Of a stretch of DNA of 64,000 nucleotides, positions 36,613 through 45,572 are shown one piece after another. Within the stretch, counting starts at the first letter, position 1; each line of letters opens with the position of its first letter. The position numbers were made by a program, and so were the translations under genes. The stretch covers positions 13,024,058 through 13,088,057 of the forward strand of contig OW028575.1 in NCBI GenBank assembly GCA_932294295.1. Direction: 5' to 3'. The notes under the pieces were generated by a model that was not told the origin of the DNA, searched no databases, and saw only the letters and a program-made list of their open reading frames with translations. The stretch is from Alitta virens. Taxonomy: Eukaryota; Annelida; Polychaeta; Phyllodocida; Nereididae.

Positions 36613-38103
36613 ACAGAATAGTGGATTTTCACGGGAAGTTCTGTATTTCCACCAGGTGGCTATGACAGAATACTGCAATTCTATTGGCTGAAAAGGTTGC
36701 CGCTCTTGACTGTGATTGGCTGAAGCAAAGTGCATCCTAGCACCGGTATTTTTAGTGCATTTTAATGTTTATTTGACATCTTATCATTTAGTTTATTTCT
36801 GTTATTTCCCAGAGAAAATTATATTTATGGAATCAGTTGGGTATGACCTATTTCTGAAAAGTAATAAGAGGAAGGAAAGACATATATTTCTGGTTGAATT
36901 CAGGGCTGCTCAGTGAACAGAGAATTTGCACATACAAGTGGATGTCTATGTCCCTTCAAGTGGCAAGAAATCATCACCATGGCACGCAGGGACAATTCTT
37001 ACCAGGTTATGCCAATGGATGAATTCATAAATTATTGATATTATATCTATCACCGTGTGAAATTGAAAGGTCACTCACATCTATAGTTAGGTAGCGTGAA
37101 TGGGTGGGTATTTGTTTCTTTCATAAATGTTTTTGCCTGGAAGGGTCGTACACTCTGGCTATAGTATGGTGGTTTAAGCATGGTAAACTATTGTATGTTG
37201 GGAAATTATACAAGGGGCTCAAGAAAATTGGTCTAATTAGTACTAACCATCAGTATGCTGGACAGAATCTGAATGTATAAAAGGTTGACTACAGCAAAAA
37301 ACAAAAGACTTACCTTAAACAGTGTTGTGTATAAATTTCTTTAAAACCCTTGCAAACATCAAAATGCCAGAATAAATACTAACATCTTGACCAAACGAAG
37401 ACCTGTTTCAAAATGAAAATTAATTAATTTGAGACATTTAGGTGCTAATTCCTTTCAACTTGCTAAATGATGCAGTTTTATTTCATTAAAAGACAGAAAA
37501 TGTGTTAACAGACTTTCCTGGAATTCCAGCACTTCCAGTGGTTGCCTGACTACAGACTTTATTTAAGATAGTGATAAAGAAGATGAATAAGAACAATTTC
37601 TCACATGCCTGACAGTCTTGTGATAATGCAGCAAATAGAACAGGTCCTTTTATATGGTCTGTCCCATATTTTCACTAAGGAAGCAACAAAATGATGAAAA
37701 AAATGTTGTCAAGGTACTCGATGGCAAGCATATTATGAGAACTTTCTACCCACAACATCCAAATGTTTCAAAAGTCCTAATCTACCATAACATGTTGTCA
37801 GAGCAGCCAAAATTGCATTAGTACTGTTGTTTTCAAAAGCTATGTCACAATTGTATTCAGCAACCATGAAATCTTCATTGACAACATGAGCATTTTGGAT
37901 ACAAAATTTTGAATTATTTGCAACTTAGCCAATGCCAGTGTGTCAGAAATAAACTTTGTTTTTAAATTGTTTTTTTTTTTTCACTCAGTTTACCCCAGAA
38001 ATACCTAAGAAATATTTTTGCTAGGGTTCATTTCTATTTTGTTGTTGTCCACTTTTTCCTTGTATTATTTTATGATTTCATTTTATCAAAAGTCACTTTG
38101 AAC
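36613..38103. other. Non-coding region upstream of the GPCR gene
   Basis: No gene is supported. It may contain the GPCR promoter; the patch 36640-36740 has two ATTGGCTG-type CCAAT boxes (near 36683 and 36715). Confidence 0.45.
36649..36660 (+). promoter_or_regulatory. CTCF-like core motif
   Basis: CCACCAGGTGGC fits the first twelve positions of the CTCF consensus and lies about 320 bp upstream of the GPCR start codon, next to CCAAT boxes. Motif match only. Confidence 0.3.
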
Positions 38104-38640
38104 CTAATCAGGGTAGCCACTAGCTTCATTCTTGGTGTTTATGAATAAGTTTACCTGGGTTGTAAAAAACCCACCTTTTCCTGTTTCAGGATCATATTGG
38201 GATGTTTTTGGATAATGGTAAACTTCATATCTTGATGATATAACCATTGTCAATACCAGCCATAATTTCAGGAGTACAATTAACTCCTGCAATAGCTCTG
38301 TCTTCATCTGAATGTTACTGCCAAGTGCATAAAACCGTGAAAAGTTTGCCTGAAGTGCAAGTTGTAACTGATAGTATGATGTGCGTGCGTGTGTGTGTGA
38401 GTTATTGTTTAACGCCTCATCAGCACTACGTTTTTCTTGCCTGACAATTCTACGCGCTTTGGCTTTCAGGCACTTAAAATTATTCAGATTGCTGATGGTC
38501 GGCTGTAATTTAAAAATTCTGAGGGCTCTCTTACAGTTTTTAATAGCTTCTCTTACTTCGTCATCAAACCAGGGTCTTGCACTACGTTTAGAATTATTTT
38601 TTGTCATCGGTATTGTTCTATTGGCTATAAATTTTGTTAA
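38104..38640 (-). pseudogene. LINE ORF2 remnant (endonuclease-RT linker)
   Basis: The minus-strand frame includes RPWFDDEVREAIKNCKRALR and CLKAKARRIVRQEKR, typical of the linker between endonuclease and reverse transcriptase of LINE ORF2. Upstream and downstream domains are missing, so this is a 5'- and 3'-truncated remnant. A small segment with a gtgtgt run and taacgcctcatcagca (about 38385-38425) interrupts the homology and matches the tail of the insertion at 39688. It is unrelated in sequence to the intact LINE. Confidence 0.7.
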
Positions 38641-38757
38641 TATATTTTAATATATCAGTAATATCATCAGTAAAATCTTCAACGAGACTGTTACAATTTC
38701 TATAATGCGACATAGTAGCAACATAACATATCACAACGACTCAGGCAGCTTGCTTGT

Positions 38758-40121
38758 TTGAAAATAGCAGTAAATGACATAGTTAACAACAAAATAAATC
38801 AGTCTTATGACATTCTGTCAAACAAAAATGTTGATGTTGTTGTAGAGGCAGTCCACAATTTGGTTGAACGATCGGTTACACCTGAGTCGTTACAAATTTT
38901 TGAAAAACCTGGCCTTGGTGATGCCTTGCATTACGACTGGGTCATTTGCTAACTAAGGCAAGTCAGATCAAGCATGGAATGGCCTTGAGGAGTGATGATG
39001 TCAAAGCAGAGAAGGAAAGTGATAAATTTTTGCAGTTGATGAATACAGAATGGGCTGACAGAGTTAGTTCAGTGGCTTTGACAACTTTCAAGCAACAGAA
39101 ATGCAACCAACCAGACCTGTTGCCTCTGACAGAAGATTTGTTCAAGTTAAAACAGTGCCTAGACCAAAACATGGAGCGACTTGTTAAGGAGTTGCACAAA
39201 GACAATCGAGATTATTCGATGTGGCAACAACTGTGTAAAAAAACACTTTCACATGTACTTCTTTTCAACAAGAGAAGAGGTGGAGAAGCAGCTAAAATTC
39301 TTCTTAGCAGTTACTTGGAGCGACCTGACTGGTCTTCCTGTGCTACTAAAGAAGTTTTGGACAGGTTATTGCCAGTCGAGCGACAGATGTTTGCAAGGTT
39401 AGTGCATAGAAATTCAGTGAAATGTCAATTAATTGTTATGATTGCATGAAGTGAAGCTTTCTCAAGAGGTGACTGTATAAATGCTATGAGAAGGCATGTC
39501 TTATCACACAACACCTAATGTACTGTCAATTATTTTTTAATTAATTGTGGTGATGCAGCCGTAGAACTAAACTTCACTGTATTTATAGACACCTTGTACT
39601 CTTTCAGAATCAGTATGGTGCAATCTATGGGAAAGCAAAACAAGCAAGTCTACACCCTCTTTACGGCCAGTATGGCCCAAGCCTTGGTAGGTAGGTAGTG
39701 TTATTGTTTAACGCCTCATCAGCACCTGAGTGGGCTATGTAGAGGCTCTCTAGGGTAAGATTGATCATCCATAGTTGGTAGTAGAAACCAGAAGCATGCA
39801 AAAAATCAATAAGTGTCTGCGTTGGATAGCTGGAGCAGCTTGTGCAATGCGCACTGTCCTGTTTTAGCCACTGGGGATAGAGGACTTCACCCCAAGTGTT
39901 TCCACCCTCGCCGCGTGGAGGCCCAGGACCTTCGAGGGCTTCCCCAAGCCTTGGACTCCCTCAACATGTTTCGCCACAACCACATACCCACTACCAACAA
40001 ATATCTCTTCCCCAATTTGGCCGATGGTCACCTCGATCAGTGGGCGACACTCCACGAAGAAGCAAGGAATGCTGGATGTATAAAGCCTGACATGATAGGG
40101 GGCCGACAAGATGGACGTTGA
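38758..40121 (+). pseudogene. Decayed tyrosine-recombinase-like protein gene
   Basis: Three segments read as one ancestral protein: 38758-38935, 38946-39396 after a small frameshift, and about 39600-40121. The middle holds LLTKASQIKHGMALRS, then LLPLTEDLFKLKQCLD, then LFNKRRGGEAAKILL. From memory, this last block resembles the first catalytic-Arg box of Crypton-like tyrosine recombinases found in invertebrate genomes. The last segment (NKYLFPNLADGHLDQWATLH) resembles the region before the C-terminal catalytic motifs, but those are absent. A SINE-like insertion at 39688-39942 breaks the last segment. I infer a dead transposase or host-domesticated relative; the family assignment is tentative. 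Confidence 0.5.
39688..39942 (-). mobile_element. SINE-like insertion with 12-bp target duplication
   Basis: cccaagccttgg is duplicated at 39676-39687 and 39943-39954, and removal of the 255 bp restores a continuous reading frame (TASMAQALDSLNMF). On the minus strand it ends ctgatgaggcgttaaacaat followed by a (ctac)n-type tail, as SINEs do. No tRNA boxes are obvious, so the head may be truncated or of another type. Confidence 0.75.
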
Positions 40122-40557
40122 AATTATGTCTCTACCAAAACAAAGATAAGTTATCTGATTACATATAATTAAAACATCTGTAACATCGTGAACTTATGTC
40201 CAAATGTTATTACAAACATAAGAAACAATCGGACATTGCTAAAAATGCTGTAAATTGGCATAAACTAAAGTAATTGGCAATGTAAATCTCTTGCTGTGCA
40301 CAGTGTCCACCCGATCTGTAAATAATCACCAAAACACAGGTTTTGAGTTGGGCCCACTTATACCTGCCTAAACTTAATGTTTTAAGGGCATATACCGACA
40401 TCAGTGCAACTGATCACTATTTAGCATTCTGGCACCATTTTCGATCAGATTGTTGTATTTCAGTGTTTGCCTTTCCTACTCCATATGCTATTGAAACCAG
40501 TTTCTGCCTAGTATTATTCCTGTTGCAGAGACAGACCTTGCAGCAGATTGTCCACAA

Positions 40558-42633
40558 TGGCACTACAAAGAGCATTTTCTCAAGTCTCAGCAATTTTCTC
40601 CCCTACATCCACAAGTACCTCTAAACATGTCCAGCCTCCTAGAAATGCAAAGAAAGTACTAGACACTGATTACATCTACCCTTTCAGACGAAAGACGCTC
40701 CTCACTTGACCTGAGCTCAACAATATCCAACAGCCAATGGGATGCATTAATGTACAATGACAAAATGACTGATTTTGTCCAAAACTCGCTGCCTGTCACT
40801 GAGGGAAACAATTCACTTAGCCTCACATCCCAGTCCGAAGAGGCAGTGTCAGAAACACAAGTGATCACAACACCAAGATCGCAACATTCCATGGCTATGT
40901 TCAGTGCCCTGTCAGACACCCTCTCACAGGAAGAAATATCTCTATCTATATTGCCCATGTCTGACTACTCCCCAACCATCCGAAACAACAGAGACTCCCT
41001 GTTTTCAACACCACTACAACAGTCCCCAACCCAAACAAACCCGGATGACTCTGTTATACTAGTCACAGCTTCCCAACTCCCACCTTCCCCTAGTATGTCA
41101 CAAGAACTGACTACTGCCCTGAAACAACTTGTATGTGCAAATACAAAAATTGCACAGCTGCAATCAGAAATCAAGCAGCTCAATGAAGACATAAACATCC
41201 AGGGAATACTCAAAACAGCCAATATAGATGTCATGCCACAGGGTATGTCCACACAAACCTCACAAACCTCAACCTCCCGTAAAAGTCTAGACGCACAGCC
41301 ATTCAAGGACACAGCTCTTTTTCGCTCAAAGGGGTAACCTATCAGTGCTGTCAAACTTTTATCCGACCAAATTGCAATACAATGGCACGACTTACCCGAG
41401 TGCAGAGCATGCATACTAACATAAAATGGCACAGTTTCACGCTCGCACTGATGCTGCCCGAAGAATCATGATTGCAAAAAACACCAGCATCAGCGAAGGA
41501 TATTGCCACAACTATCAAAAAATGTGCACAATGGCAGGAAAACAAAGCCCACATCATGTTTGACATTCTAATGACCAAAGCATCAGTGTAATTTGTTCAA
41601 AGACACACTTATTAAAACTGGTGACAAGCTGCTTTTGCACAACATTTGTACAGACAACTACTGGGGCTGTGGACCTAACCTGAAGGGTCTCAATACATTG
41701 GGTATACTGCTTGAGAAAGTACGAGACCATCTTAAAACCAAGCAACAAACTCAGAAAACCGAACAACCAGCTGCCACTCACATAAAGCCTGGTACTTACA
41801 CCACAAGGAATGTCCTTGCCCCATCCATTGCCCCCACAAACACTTCACCCTCAGCCACGCAGAAAACTAGCCCGCCGAGGGTGGGTGGGTGATTATGGCT
41901 TTACGTCCTGTGTTTCTGCACCAGTTGGGCTAATTAGGACAGGCAGGGACCATGGCAATGAGACGAAGGATGAAACAGCCATCCAACTTAGGCTCGACCG
42001 GGAATCGAACCCGGGACCCAGCGGTTGGAAGCCCAGAGCGCTACCTCTGAGCTAGGCCCCCGCCCTACTAGCCCGCCGAACAACAATCATCATGCATCAC
42101 GGAAATGCAACACCCATAATTCACCAATCCTCATCCTAGGAAACTCCAACACCAGACAGATGGCAAATATTCTTGCTCACCATCAGCTTGATGCAGAATC
42201 GTATTGCTATCCAGGTGGCACTCTGGAGTACATCACATCTCGAATCCGCCACACTGTTCACGGTCCTGACCCATCCCATATTGTCCTGATGGCAGGAGAT
42301 ATTGAAGCTGCCAATGGAGTCCACACTAACACCATCAACAGACAATATGAAAAGTTGGTCAGAGAGGCTCGCAGAGTTTACCCCTGGTCACGTATCATCC
42401 TGGTGGGCCATACAATGACTGGTAACGAACAGCGACAATTTTCCATCCGCAGCCTGAATGCACTGATGCAACATATCGGCTCAAATGAAAGACTAGTTAC
42501 CTACACCAGCAACAACAACTCAAGACTGAAGGACAGTATTCACATCACTCACGCATCCAAAACAGCTCTCTGTGGTCTCATTGCCTCAGTCATCCGCAAA
42601 CCTCACCTCGAATCCCTCCAGAAATTTAGATGA
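40558..42633 (+). pseudogene. Second NADAR open reading frame: coiled coil, NADAR, SGNH hydrolase-like; broken
   Basis: The frame starts near 40558 (MALQRAFSQV), shifts near 40670 and runs to 41337 with Ser/Thr-rich sequence and a coiled coil (TTALKQLVCANTKIAQLQSE). NADAR follows at 41340-41745: LSNFYP, TTYPSAEHAY, then an in-frame TAA, HKMAQFHARTDAARRI, a shift, AQWQENKAHIMFDILMTKAS, another shift, LIKTGDKLL, YWGCG and GLNTLGILLEKVRDHL. A SINE at 41879-42066 interrupts the linker. After it comes an SGNH-like domain: GNSNTR (Ser block), MAGDIEAANG and DSIHIT (Asp/His block). Esterase/SGNH domains are known in ORF1 of CR1-type LINEs, so this is probably ORF1 of another retroelement; no reverse transcriptase follows. 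A weak frame at 42640-42933 may be its continuation. The TAA could come from one C-to-T change in a Gln codon. Confidence 0.75.
41879..42066 (-). mobile_element. tRNA-derived SINE copy 4, inserted in the NADAR-SGNH frame
   Basis: Full-length copy with the tRNA-like head at the right end and a (CACC)n tail at the left. The 13-bp duplication actagcccgccga at 41866-41878 and 42067-42079 is exact, so the insertion is fairly young. The 188-bp element does not keep the reading frame open. Confidence 0.95.
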
Positions 42634-42960
42634 GATGAGATGGTCCCAGCTGCCTGTCCAGATGCCACAATTGACATCTATGTGAACAATGTCTCTGGCA
42701 ATGTTGGGGGAGCTCAGCTTAAATGCTATCCAAATGTAGATTGTAGTCATAACAGGGAAAGAAAAACATTAAACCTCAGCCTAAATAATAACAAGGAGCA
42801 AATGGATAAAACACTTAACTTTAATGAATCCTTGTGTTTAAATGATGACAGAAACGAAACCAACCGGACTAATAATCTAAATGATATGGATGAAAGTAGA
42901 AAAATATGCTGGGGCTTAAAGTACATGCTGTAGACATTCATTAATTTACACTTCAAAGTT

Positions 42961-43012
42961 GGGGGGGGGGGGGGCTAAGGGGGGGGGGCTTGATGGCTTT
43001 ATGGGGGGGGGG
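42961..43012 (+). repeat. Cluster of three long G-runs
   Basis: Three runs of 9-15 G separated by 5-17 bases; potential G-quadruplex or a homopolymer-expansion product. The intervening sequence contains no gene. Confidence 0.85.
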
Positions 43013-43227
43013 CTTCAGCTGGAGTTCCATTTGCTCTGTAGAAATTATATCAAAACATAGAAAACAGTTTCTAAAGGCTATAAATTTACACTAATTAAAC
43101 AATGGCATTCAATAAAAATTGCTAGTTATTTGGTAGGCATTTATACATAATTTGCTATGTAAAAACCCATTGTAGTAGCAGAAACAATTTTTAATATATG
43201 TGTACTAATATCCATTATATTTCATAG

Positions 43228-44064
43228 GTACATCACTCCTGTGCATTGTCTGTGGATCAGCTGAAGCCATGGATAGTTGTAGAAGAAGATGGAACTGTTG
43301 TATGTGGACATTGCACATGCAAGGCAGGATTAGGGGAAGTCTTAGCACTGGAACCGCAGTCTCCTACACTGTAGTGAGACTGGTCGCTAGCAATTCTTAC
43401 CTGGGTTATGAATGGCTGAGGATAAGCAGGGCTATGATTGGTCATTGCATCGTGGTTTCTGAATGGTTGATTTAAACGACCCCCTTTGGTATCAGCCAAT
43501 CAGAAACGGGAACAGCATCAGCCAATCAGAAAACAGTCAACATCCTGACTATAAGTCACATGGTTAATGGCGGCCAAGACCGACTCCTATGCACTAGTGC
43601 AGAAGGAGGGGACCAACCAACTTAGGGAAGTCTGTTCCCATATCACTGCTGTCCTGTACGGCCTGGAATCTGCTTGCCGTCATGCCCAAGACAAGAGCTG
43701 CACTGATGGACCAAGGCAGTGGGGACAGACAGCAACAGTAAAGTCTGGGCAGGATTTGTTCACAACAGCAGCCAGTATGGACTTTTCCAATCCTGCCAAG
43801 AAACAGAAGTGTGAGGCTGCACAACCAAAACAAAAGAACACCATCCCTTTAATGGCAGATAATGAGTTATCATTGCTCCACAAAAATCTAAAAGAATCTG
43901 GTGCAGACAGTGCTATATTGTCCATTTTGCCTGAATACTGTAAAGACTTTATATCAAAAGCCAAAAAGCTTGGACTGCCAGCATCCCTCACTGATCTATA
44001 CAAACCCGAAAATAGGGAACTGTGTCAATCAGAATTGACTGATGCTTGCAGTAATTCTCTGTAG
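43228..44064 (+). pseudogene. SWIM zinc-finger protein gene split by a 282-bp insertion
   Basis: An exon-like start follows a cttag-type acceptor (ttcatag) at 43227. It encodes KPWIVVEEDGTVVCGHCTCK, then, across an insertion at 43343-43624, EVCSHITAVLYGLESACRH and a CTDGPRQWG block. The motif C-x-C-x7-C-x-H (CTCKAGLGEVCSH) is a SWIM zinc finger; this arrangement is common in large invertebrate gene families that often also carry a YqaJ-like nuclease domain. The C-terminal 110 residues are unremarkable, ending in a normal stop. No nuclease domain lies nearby, so the gene is a fragment. The insertion supplies an in-frame ATG at 43567 that could start a shortened product lacking the first half of the finger. 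Confidence 0.65.
43343..43624 (+). mobile_element. Insertion with gggaagtct target duplication and CCAAT boxes
   Basis: gggaagtct occurs exactly at 43334-43342 and 43625-43633; removing 291 bp restores the SWIM frame. The insert begins tagcactgg and ends ccaactta, with only weak terminal similarity. Two repeats of atcagccaatcagaaa (43491 and 43518) plus gattggtc are CCAAT-box-like. A duplication of 8-9 bp suggests a hAT-like non-autonomous element. Confidence 0.65.
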
Positions 44065-44146
44065 TCATCATGCAAAAACAAAAAATAATAAAAAAAATAT
44101 GTAAATATACAAGAAAAAAAGTTACCTGGTAAACATTCAGGAACTT

Positions 44147-44675
44147 TTATTCACAAAATAAATGCAGTCTCCATACAGGGTGTGTGCAATTAACATTGTT
44201 CATCCAATATTCTGCAAAATCATACACACAGTCATTAACATCATAGCATTGAGTTGTACTATCCTTAACATGAATGTAGTGGAATTCGTCACCGCACGGA
44301 GCCAACTTAAACAGAGTCCACTTCTTTGATGTCGTGTTTTCCGTTATGTATGGATAGTCTACGGCATCTTCTTCAAGGTCTTCTTCTGACTCAGATGATG
44401 AAGAAGAAGAAGATTTGCTGTGTGTCTGCATTGCAGCAATGCCATCGAAAAACAAAAGGTTGCAGGTTGCCTGTAACAGGCTCATTGAACAAATCTCTCG
44501 CATAGTAATAATCACCCCTGCTTGGACCAAAATGGTTATCTTCGTAGTCTGCAAAACTATCCTTACACTCCTGTAGAGTGTTGAATATTTTCGGACATTC
44601 GAAATGTATATAATGATGTATTTCCTCTCCACAAGTCTCTCCGACAACAACAATCCATTGATATGAACAAGACAT
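44147..44675 (-). pseudogene. Unrecognised acidic protein, frameshifted
   Basis: From the ATG at 44675 the minus strand encodes MSCSYQWIVVVGETCGEE, then ECPKIFNTLQECKDSFADYE and YYARDLFNEPVTGNLQPFVF. The coding signal then moves to another frame around 44440-44460, giving a Ser-run, an acidic stretch (ESEEDLEEDAVDY), then TTSKKWTLFKLAPCGDEFHY and a final Cys-rich end stopping at 44147. The shift sits beside a ctt trinucleotide run, a likely slippage site. The two halves have similar composition (GDEFHYIHVKD versus GEEIHHYIHFE), suggesting an internal duplication of a small Cys-containing module. I do not recognise the family. Confidence 0.45.
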
Positions 44676-45220
44676 GATGTTTTCTGATGCTATCAGCAGT
44701 ACAGGCAGTGCAAGACTGCTATATTGTGTAGCTATGGAAAGTTATACCCTTAGAATTTTGGATAAAAAAGACAAGTACCAACAAGGAAATTAACTTTTTT
44801 TTAAATTTTTTATACGGTGTAAAATATATAAAGATTTTCAAATTGCACTGTCATGACTGAGAGACTGTTATTTACAAGTTATGTAAATACAGCTAAAACG
44901 AGATCTTTTTCATTTTTATTAACATGAAGCATTATGTGTATGGCCTTTTTAAGTTATAATAACACACTAGTTTAATATTGAAACACATGCTCTCAGAAAT
45001 TAATTTGATTATTATTAGTGTGTGTGTGTCATGATGATTTATTATTACAGGATTAATAATATTAACAGGTATTAGAGCTGACAATGTAGTTATAAGAAAG
45101 ACTTTTTAGTCCAAGATTTTTGGCTGTATGAAGGTTGTTTTAAAGTCGAAAGGTCATTAGAAAAAAGAGGAAATTTCGAAGTTTCTCAATTCTAGGCCAA
45201 GGTATGCTTGTTATTGTATG
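44676..45220. other. Non-coding AT-rich DNA
   Basis: Nothing recognised apart from a short gtgtgtgt run. Confidence 0.5.
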
Positions 45221-45305
45221 TGAAGGTTTCAGGGTGGTGGTGGTGGATTAGAGCTTTATGTCCTGTATTTCTGCACCTGATGGGCTAATTAGGACAGGTA
45301 GGGAC

Positions 45306-45438
45306 TGTCATATCATTGTAAATATTACGGCCGTTCACGAACGTCGCCGAAGTGCCCCGGCTTATCTGTATGTAAACCCCGCGCATGCGCAATGCTAATA
45401 AATATACATGTGCTACAAACATGGCGTTTGTTATGACA
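45306..45438 (+). repeat. 5' LTR
   Basis: 133 bp, TG...CA, unusually short for the superfamily; identical to the 3' LTR. It contains a gcgcatgcgc palindrome (an NRF1-like site) at about 45382-45391 and ends in atggcgtttgttatgaca. Confidence 0.95.
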
Positions 45439-45462
45439 TGGTGGTCAGCGCCGGGATTCGAA
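45439..45462 (+). promoter_or_regulatory. Primer-binding site
   Basis: Directly after the LTR comes TGGTGGTCAGCG followed by ccgggattcgaa. TGG is the complement of a tRNA CCA end, and the rest reads as the complement of an acceptor stem plus T-arm (ttcgaatcc). Apparent complementarity of about 24 bases exceeds the usual 18. The tRNA species is not assigned. Confidence 0.75.
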
Positions 45463-45572
45463 AAACCATATATCTAAGGATATAAGGATGTCCGCAATGT
45501 GTCAGTTTGCGGAAGTGTAGTACGGAGGTTCCTGGACGATCGGAGACGAAAAAGGGGAACGGACAAGGCAAG

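Noticed and set aside
41810..42055. Short plus-strand frame across the SINE
   Set aside because: It reads through tRNA-derived SINE sequence (same phrase as the other copies) and is not a gene.
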